Below are positions 5,796 through 9,828 of a stretch of 9,828 nucleotides of DNA, piece by piece (position 1 is the first letter of the stretch; every line of letters begins with the position of its first letter). The stretch spans positions 1 through 9,828 of the forward strand of contig JAGYNX010000056.1 of NCBI GenBank assembly GCA_018399855.1, read 5' to 3'. The stretch comes from Spirochaetota bacterium. GTDB taxonomy: Bacteria > Spirochaetota > UBA4802 > UB4802. The position numbers were made by a program, and so were the translations under genes. The notes below the pieces were generated by a model. That model did no database searches. It saw nothing but the letters and a program-made list of their open reading frames with translations, and had not been told where the DNA came from.

Positions 5796-7459
5796 TATTC
5801 ATTTTCTCCTTTATCAACAATTTCACCTTCAAAAATAGTAACTATTTTATCAACCATCGGGTTGGTGGGTTTCTCAAGTACCTCGGTATCACGAAGCATT
5901 ATAGCTTCAGGCGGGGGAGCATCCTCCATCACTGGCCCTGCAGCATCTTCTGTCCTATCCTCTGCCTGCACCTTTATAGCAATATTTCGCCGTATCCTCT
6001 TTCCAAGTTCATCCTTTATGAAATTGATATCACTGTTGTCAAGCATTCTGCGATAATAATCATTATCACCCTTGCCGCTAAACTGTATACTGAGGGTACC
6101 GTTATTAAACAAAACCCGTGCATTTGCAAGTTTGAAAAAAAGGTATGATTTTTCTTCTTTAATTGTACCCAGCAGTTCGTCCCACTGACCCATCACGAAG
6201 GCAGGATCCGCATCCGCTTTGTCTACGTCATCCTGATTTTTCTTTTCACTTACGGGTTGTTCATTTACCGGAGTTCTTTTTTTTTTATCATCCCTGTGCA
6301 GGGCAACTGAGTTTGTTTCACTGCCACTGAAGTCTTCGATTTTCTGAATAATTTCAGCAAGGGTGGGATTCTTTATGGCGGCGATAATATCCAGAAGAAA
6401 CATCTCTACCAGAACCTGTTCGTTTACCGCGTACCGGAGTTCGTGTTGCAGCTCGGTTAGCATTTTAAAAATTATACTCAATTCTTCATCCTGGTAAAGG
6501 GCCAGGGTCTTTTGCAGCATGGAGTACTCTTCCTGCGAATACCCCATGAGAGAATTAACATCCACCCCATGATGGATCAACCGAAGGGCCCTGGCAATCT
6601 CGGAAAACCCGGAAATATAATGGGGAATATCCATGCCGACAGTAAACACCCGTTCAATCTCACCAAGAACCGCAAGGGCATCACCTTCATGTATACACTG
6701 GAGCATGGAACAATAACTTTCAAGGGGAACCAGTCCAAGAAGGGAAAGAATATCTTCTTCCTTTATTGAACCATCTGAAAAAGACAGCACCTGGTCAAGT
6801 ATTGACTGTGCATCTCTCATGGATCCACCCGATGACCTGGCAATGGGGTATAGTGCCGAAGTATCTATGGAATAATTTTCACTTGATATAATTAATTTCA
6901 GGTGATCTACGATTGCCCCGACTGAAATCTTTTTAAAAAAATATTTCTGACATCTTGATAGAATTGTATCGGGGATCTGGTGAATCTCGGTGGTGGCAAA
7001 AATGAATACAACATGTGACGGTGGTTCTTCAAGGGTTTTCAACAAGGCGTTAAATGCTGATTTGGACAGCATATGTACTTCATCTATAATGTACACCTTG
7101 TAACGGGCCTTTAAGGGGGCAGAATTCACATTCTCACGAAGCTCCCGTATATTATCCACACCGGTATTCGACGCACCGTCAATTTCTACCACGTCAAAGG
7201 CCACGCCATCACGTATTTCAGTACAATTTTCACATACTCCACATGGTGTTGGTGTTGGACCTTCCTTACAGTTCAATGCCCGTGCCAGTATCCTGGCCAT
7301 TGTTGTTTTTCCCACTCCCCTGGGTCCGGAGAACAGGTATGCATGCGAGATCCTGTCCTGCCGAATACTGTTCTGCAGGGTTGTTGATATATGGTCCTGG
7401 TAGACCACTTCATCAAATGTCCTGGGACGCCATTTCCTGGCTATTATCTGGTATGTCAT
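5795..7459 (-). CDS. dnaX: DnaX, DNA polymerase III tau (and probably gamma) clamp-loader subunit
   Basis: DnaX is the ATPase of the clamp loader; the full-length tau form also tethers polymerase and helicase in E. coli. The 554-residue product has Walker A GPRGVGKT (45-52), zinc cysteines C64, C73, C76 and C79, Walker B IIDEVHML (124-131), sensor 1 ATT and the SRC arginine finger motif (168-170). A collar domain runs to about 370. A hydrophilic linker then leads to a C-terminal domain starting near WDELLGTIKEEKSY. Codons 392-395 are written with ten consecutive A residues, and both other frames stop at once, so a short form of about 397-399 residues is likely. No clear Shine-Dalgarno precedes ATG 7459. 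The gene lies 45 bases after tRNA-Ser(GGA) and is coupled to ybaB. Confidence 0.97.
   Translation of the reverse strand: MTYQIIARKWRPRTFDEVVYQDHISTTLQNSIRQDRISHAYLFSGPRGVGKTTMARILARALNCKEGPTPTPCGVCENCTEIRDGVAFDVVEIDGASNTGVDNIRELRENVNSAPLKARYKVYIIDEVHMLSKSAFNALLKTLEEPPSHVVFIFATTEIHQIPDTILSRCQKYFFKKISVGAIVDHLKLIISSENYSIDTSALYPIARSSGGSMRDAQSILDQVLSFSDGSIKEEDILSLLGLVPLESYCSMLQCIHEGDALAVLGEIERVFTVGMDIPHYISGFSEIARALRLIHHGVDVNSLMGYSQEEYSMLQKTLALYQDEELSIIFKMLTELQHELRYAVNEQVLVEMFLLDIIAAIKNPTLAEIIQKIEDFSGSETNSVALHRDDKKKRTPVNEQPVSEKKNQDDVDKADADPAFVMGQWDELLGTIKEEKSYLFFKLANARVLFNNGTLSIQFSGKGDNDYYRRMLDNSDINFIKDELGKRIRRNIAIKVQAEDRTEDAAGPVMEDAPPPEAIMLRDTEVLEKPTNPMVDKIVTIFEGEIVDKGENE
6277..6286 (-). promoter_or_regulatory. 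A10 slippage-prone tract in dnaX
   Basis: The coding strand has ten A residues, read AAA AAA AAA AGA (K392-R395). In the -1 frame the sequence continues K-N-S-G-K and stops at TGA (6261-6263), giving 399 residues. In the +1 frame it continues E-L-R and stops at TAA (6265-6267), giving 397 residues. An AGGGA block (6291-6295) lies 4 bases upstream. Thermus thermophilus dnaX uses transcriptional slippage on an A9 run, and E. coli dnaX uses -1 ribosomal frameshifting on A AAA AAG. The arrangement here is closer to Thermus because either direction ends the protein. Confidence 0.65.
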
Positions 7460-7503
7460 ATCATTTAACGGGATCGCGCAATTATTGCATCATAATTATT
7501 AAT

Positions 7504-7589
<86 letters not shown>

Positions 7590-7600
7590 ATTTACTTTCT

Positions 7601-7638
7601 GGCCCGTTTTACAGGGTATTTCTTAAGTCAACAGGGCC
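7601..7638 (-). repeat. Hairpin between the two tRNA-Ser genes
   Basis: On the minus strand GGCCC-T-GTT (7638-7630) can pair with AAC-GGGCC (7608-7601), an 8-bp stem with one bulged T and a 21-base loop. No U-run follows, so it is not a canonical terminator. It may be a tRNA processing structure or chance. Confidence 0.3.
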
Positions 7639-7643
7639 TTAAT

Positions 7644-7729
7644 CGGAGAGAGAGGGATTCGAACCCTCGGAGGGCAGAACCCTCAACGGTTTTCGAGACC
7701 GCCCCTTTCGACCGCTCAGGCATCTCTCC
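7644..7729 (-). tRNA. tRNA-Ser(CGA)
   Basis: A class II tRNA of 86 bases. Acceptor stem GGAGAGA (5' end at 7729) pairs with TCTCTCC, with discriminator G at 7644. Anticodon stem GCGGT/ACCGT (first pair a G-U) holds loop CTCGAAA with anticodon CGA (7693-7695), reading UCG. A long variable arm and TTCGAAT T loop are present, and CCA is not encoded. Upstream, a TTTACA box (7768-7773) with weak -10 candidates near 7743-7750 may give the tRNA its own start, but transcription could also run in from adk, whose stop is 52 bases before. Confidence 0.97.
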
Positions 7730-7781
7730 TGCTGACGTGATATTGATATTCTCGTTCTACTGCTATTTGTAAAGTGTTTTT

Positions 7782-8429
7782 TTATTCAGCCACTCTGCCA
7801 GATATTTCTTTCAGCACAATTTTCGCGTCCAGTGATGGTACGGACATGAAACAGTCCCGTGATGAATAGAACTGTATCAACGGTTCAGTTTGTTCGTGAT
7901 ATGTTCGTAACCGCTCATTGATAGCTTCTTCTGTCTCATCATCACGCTGTATAAGCGTACTGCCGCATTTGTCACACACTCCCTCTTTCTTTGGGGGCTT
8001 CGAGATCATGTTGTAAATTGCCTGACAATCTGAATTCGAGCAGGTACGTCGGCTTGTAAGTCTCCTGACGATAATATCCTCGGGTACTTCCAGGTTTACA
8101 ACGGCATCAAGGGTAAGCCCTAACCTGTCAAGGAGGTCATCAAGCTGTTCGGCTTGTGGTATGGTACGGGGAAAACCATCCAGTATGAAACCTTTCTCAC
8201 AATCTTCATCCTGCAAACGTTTTTCCATTATTTTCATGATAACCTTGTCAGGCACCAGTTTGCCGGCACTCATATACGCCTCAGCCTCTTTACCCACCTC
8301 GGAACCCTGTTTAACCGCCCCGCGCAGGATATCCCCTGTTGAAATCTGGGGAATCCCATATTCTTTAACCAGCAATTCCGACACTGTACCTTTACCCGCA
8401 CCTGGTGGGCCAAGCAGTATTATATTCAT
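7782..8429 (-). CDS. adk: Adenylate kinase, zinc-type lid
   Basis: This enzyme catalyses ATP + AMP to 2 ADP, setting the cytoplasmic adenylate pool. The 215-residue product is the standard long form. It has the P-loop GPPGAGKGT (7-15), STGDILR (30-36), GFILDGFPRT (80-89), and RRLTSRRTC leading into the lid. The lid carries four cysteines (C130, C135, C152, C155), expected to bind structural zinc. The first pair is spaced CX4C (CSNSDC), not the usual CX2C. RDDETEEAINERLRTYHEQT follows. ATG 8429 has GAGGTGAT immediately upstream, a strong ribosome site. The gene begins 37 bases after the ndk stop, so ndk-adk is a likely operon. Confidence 0.97.
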   Translation of the reverse strand: MNIILLGPPGAGKGTVSELLVKEYGIPQISTGDILRGAVKQGSEVGKEAEAYMSAGKLVPDKVIMKIMEKRLQDEDCEKGFILDGFPRTIPQAEQLDDLLDRLGLTLDAVVNLEVPEDIIVRRLTSRRTCSNSDCQAIYNMISKPPKKEGVCDKCGSTLIQRDDETEEAINERLRTYHEQTEPLIQFYSSRDCFMSVPSLDAKIVLKEISGRVAE

Positions 8430-8432
8430 ATT

Positions 8433-8445
8433 ATCACCTCTTCTT
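8433..8445 (-). promoter_or_regulatory. Strong Shine-Dalgarno of adk, identical to that of ndk
   Basis: AAGAAGAGGTGAT occurs here, 3 bases before the adk ATG, and again at 8978-8990 before ndk. The GAGGTGAT part is complementary to the usual 3' end of 16S rRNA, so both genes are probably translated at high, similar rates. Confidence 0.8.
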
Positions 8446-8466
8446 ATTTCTCCGGGACATTAACAC

Positions 8467-8973
8467 CTATACCCATTCACGCATCCGAACCTCGCTGCGC
8501 ATTACTTCCCTGCTTGGATATATATCCTCAACGATCTCATCAGGACCGAACCACAGTTTGATTTCTTTTTCAGCATCTTCAGAGCTTGATGACGCGTGCA
8601 CCACGTTTTCGAAAACACCTGATGTGGTTATTCTGCCATAGGCTCCCCTTATACTAACGGGATTGGCATTTTCAGGATTGGTATCACCCACGATGTCCCT
8701 GATCTTTTGAATTGCATCCTCTCCCTGGTATACGAAAGCGGCTACACGATGGGTACTGTGAAGATCCCCCATAATGTATTGGATTAGTTCTTCAAAAAAC
8801 GGCCTGCCCTGAAGATGTTCGTAATGCGTTTCGGCCAGTTCTCTTGATACGTTTACTACCCTCGCACCAATGATAACCAGCTTTGCTTCTGACAACCTGG
8901 AAAGAATATTTCCCGTCAGGGACTTCTTCAGCCCGTCAGGTTTCACTAATACCAGCGTTTGTTCTAAGGCCAT
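8467..8973 (-). CDS. ndk: Nucleoside diphosphate kinase, long form
   Basis: Ndk transfers the gamma phosphate from ATP to NDPs through a phosphohistidine, balancing NTP and dNTP pools. The product begins MALEQTLVLVKPDG with the nucleotide-binding KPDG (11-14). It continues with RGRPFF-like QGRPFFEELI, RGAYG (109-113) and the active site NVVHASSSSEDAE, with catalytic His126. I chose ATG 8973 because GAGGTGATCC, an extended match to the 16S tail, lies just upstream; a GTG three codons earlier overlaps that site. At 168 residues it is longer than the common 140-155. The extra length is a C-terminal tail past LWFGPDEIVEDIYPSRE. Upstream DNA is AT-rich with several TATA-like boxes, but no promoter stands out. 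Confidence 0.97.
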   Translation of the reverse strand: MALEQTLVLVKPDGLKKSLTGNILSRLSEAKLVIIGARVVNVSRELAETHYEHLQGRPFFEELIQYIMGDLHSTHRVAAFVYQGEDAIQKIRDIVGDTNPENANPVSIRGAYGRITTSGVFENVVHASSSSEDAEKEIKLWFGPDEIVEDIYPSREVMRSEVRMREWV

Positions 8974-8977
8974 TCGG

Positions 8978-8990
8978 ATCACCTCTTCTT
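8978..8990 (-). promoter_or_regulatory. Strong Shine-Dalgarno that decides the ndk ATG start
   Basis: The same 13 bases as before adk, here continuing CC so that GAGGTGATCC matches the anti-Shine-Dalgarno over ten bases. It lies 4 bases before ATG 8973 and covers the competing GTG, which supports the ATG. Confidence 0.8.
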
Positions 8991-9140
8991 TTTGTATATC
9001 TATAATATATATAACCCCGTGTCATTAAACCGTTATTTTTTCTTTTATACGCGACTACACGGTAATAACCGGGGTACTGTACACATGTGCAAGAATAATA
9101 AATTATTTTTGCCGGATCCCTGGGAAGAAATAGGATATAT

Positions 9141-9167
9141 AAAAAAGACCCTTTATCAGAGTCTTTT
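9141..9167 (-). terminator. Intrinsic terminator of the zinc-ribbon gene
   Basis: On the minus strand AAAAGACTC pairs with GGGTCTTTT (one T-G pair) around a 7-base loop. The T-run continues to six T residues (9146-9141). It begins about 42 bases after the stop of the small zinc-ribbon gene and would separate it from ndk. The stem is rather AT-rich, so strength is uncertain. Confidence 0.6.
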
Positions 9168-9208
9168 AAAGCATGTATAGTAACTCATTAAATCTATGAC
9201 AATATTTT

Positions 9209-9388
9209 TCAAGAATTTTTTATCTGTGAAAGTGGACTTTTCCACTGGCAGGAAGAACAGTGTAGATCAGAATACTTGTAACGTTCCCCGTTCAATGTTC
9301 TCACAACCGATGCCATTACCAGGGAGTTGCACCTGGGACAATGCTTTGCTATGAGCTCTTCATTTGTTTTCATAGTATACTGTAACAT
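9209..9388 (-). CDS. Small zinc-ribbon protein, function unknown
   Basis: I do not recognise a named family. The 59-residue product has two CX2C knuckles, CPRC (C17, C20) and CSSC (C44, C47), 23 residues apart, followed by QWKSP. This spacing is typical of a small zinc ribbon that may bind nucleic acid or protein. The start ATG 9388 is set by GGAGG (9394-9398) 5 bases upstream. Longer starts (for example ATG 9400) overlap that site, and a shorter start at the sixth codon is less well placed. A terminator-like hairpin follows. It stands alone between tRNA-Leu and ndk, so context gives no function. The ribosome site, cysteine pattern and terminator together argue that it is real. Confidence 0.72.
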   Translation of the reverse strand: MLQYTMKTNEELIAKHCPRCNSLVMASVVRTLNGERYKYSDLHCSSCQWKSPLSQIKNS

Positions 9389-9393
9389 GTTAT

Positions 9394-9398
9394 CCTCC
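9394..9398 (-). promoter_or_regulatory. Shine-Dalgarno GGAGG of the zinc-ribbon gene
   Basis: GGAGG on the minus strand with a 5-base spacer to ATG 9388 fixes the start and gives a 59-residue product. Confidence 0.7.
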
Positions 9399-9558
9399 AT
9401 CACGTAGTATTGCCGAATGCCGATGTATATTGTCACACTCTACCAGGATGAACATGCGTCAAAAAAGTTAAAGTCGATTTCAACATTAATCCATCGCCAC
9501 CTCGTATATTTATTATCGGCTTGCATTAGAGACATAATTAGTAGCGGGTGGTTTTTTA

Positions 9559-9574
9559 TTTTATGATCATAAAA
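9559..9574. repeat. 16-bp perfect palindrome beside the tRNA-Leu terminator
   Basis: TTTTATGATCATAAAA is its own reverse complement and overlaps the terminator T-run. Farther out, GCGGG (9544-9548, plus strand) is a second possible partner for the CCCGC at 9578-9582, giving a larger nested inverted repeat. It may help terminate in both directions. Confidence 0.45.
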
Positions 9575-9591
9575 AAACCCGCATACGCGGG
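9571..9591 (-). terminator. Intrinsic terminator of tRNA-Leu
   Basis: On the minus strand CCCGC (9591-9587), loop GTAT and GCGGG (9582-9578) form a GC-rich hairpin followed by seven T residues (9577-9571). It begins 12 bases after the mature tRNA-Leu 3' end, so it should end a monocistronic tRNA transcript. Confidence 0.88.
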
Positions 9592-9603
9592 ATATGGTGC
9601 TAT

Positions 9604-9688
9604 TGCCCAGGGCGGGAATTGAACCCGCACAGGATTTCTCCCACATGGCCCTCAACCATGCGTGTCTACCAGATTCCACCACCTGGGC
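9604..9688 (-). tRNA. tRNA-Leu(GAG)
   Basis: A class II tRNA of 85 bases. Acceptor stem GCCCAGG (5' end at 9688) pairs with CCTGGGC, with discriminator A at 9604, as usual for leucine. Anticodon stem CATGG/CCATG holds loop TTGAGGG with anticodon GAG (9651-9653), reading CUC and CUU. A long variable arm and T loop TTCAATT are present, and CCA is not encoded. Its own terminator follows and a TTGACA box lies upstream, so it is probably an independent transcription unit. Confidence 0.97.
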
Positions 9689-9708
9689 ATCTTTAAAACC
9701 GACTACCT

Positions 9709-9736
9709 TAATTACATCACATCATGGTTCTGTCAA
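9709..9736 (-). promoter_or_regulatory. Candidate promoter of tRNA-Leu
   Basis: A perfect TTGACA (9736-9731) lies upstream of tRNA-Leu. The -10 is less clear: TGTAAT (9716-9711, 5 of 6) sits at a short 14-base spacing and TAATTA (9714-9709) at 16 bases. A second TTGACA occurs 32 bases farther upstream (9768-9763) without a good -10. Confidence 0.4.
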
Positions 9737-9828
9737 TAGAAAAAATTGATTTTTTTATCCAATGTCAAAAGCATTGTATTCCAGGTTGCACCAGGCATGG
9801 ATATTCGTTAACCCGGGCAAGTTTCAAG

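Noticed and set aside
7478..7488. Palindrome GCAATTATTGC just upstream of dnaX
   Set aside because: It is short and AT-rich, not positioned as a clear operator, and easily expected by chance.
8992..9180. Plus-strand open frame, and a shorter version from the ATG near 9088, in the ndk upstream gap
   Set aside because: No Shine-Dalgarno, low-complexity N terminus, and its 3' half overlaps the terminator hairpin of the minus-strand zinc-ribbon gene.
9440..9682. Minus-strand 80-codon open frame
   Set aside because: It runs through the tRNA-Leu gene and its terminator, so it is not a protein gene.
9762..9828. Open frames at the right edge: plus frame from ATG 9762 (22 codons to the edge) and a minus frame ending at TGA 9765-9767
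   Set aside because: Both are about 20 codons and cut by the window edge, with no recognisable motif. The plus start has no ribosome site. The minus frame could be the tail of a gene upstream of tRNA-Leu, but cannot be judged from this much sequence.

Overview
This is an ordinary-looking bacterial chromosomal core region, moderately AT-rich (by eye, low-to-mid 40s % GC), dense with housekeeping genes. No insertion sequence, phage gene, CRISPR array or plasmid gene was seen. The best guess for the source is a spirochaete or a close environmental relative. This rests on inference: a PilZ-like protein resembling the DUF1577 group known from Leptospira and other spirochaetes, the general look of the Der, Adk and Ndk proteins, and tRNA genes without an encoded CCA. 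None of these is decisive without a database search.

Plus strand, 1-2075: a three-gene translation-quality cluster. An RluD-type 23S rRNA pseudouridine synthase (its first codon begins one base before the window) is followed 2 bases later by tsaE. TsaE overlaps tsaB, which starts at a TTG inside the tsaE coding region. TsaE and TsaB act together with TsaD to make the t6A modification at position 37 of ANN-decoding tRNAs. Minus strand, 2082-3260: a 392-residue PilZ-like protein, convergent with tsaB and divergent from der. The roughly 280-base AT-rich gap 3261-3540 carries candidate promoters in both directions and a 9-bp dyad. Plus strand, 3541-4854: der (engA), the two-GTPase ribosome assembly factor.

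Minus strand, from the right edge down to 4864: a tRNA-Leu(GAG) with a textbook terminator; a 59-residue zinc-ribbon protein with its own strong Shine-Dalgarno and terminator; ndk and adk (nucleotide metabolism), which share an identical 13-base Shine-Dalgarno block; tRNA-Ser(CGA) and tRNA-Ser(GGA); and the conserved dnaX-ybaB-recR replication and repair cluster. No strong terminator was seen between ndk and recR, so long transcripts joining nucleotide supply, two serine tRNAs and the clamp loader/recombination genes are possible.

The most interesting signal is a run of ten A residues in dnaX. It lies exactly at the linker after the clamp-loader core, and both shifted reading frames stop within 20 bases of it. 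This is the arrangement expected for making a short gamma-like protein by slippage as well as the full-length tau. Secondary points are a PilZ-like protein lacking an obvious c-di-GMP-binding RxxxR motif, a CX4C variant of the adenylate kinase zinc site, and several dyads near gene boundaries. I do not see a new multigene system here.
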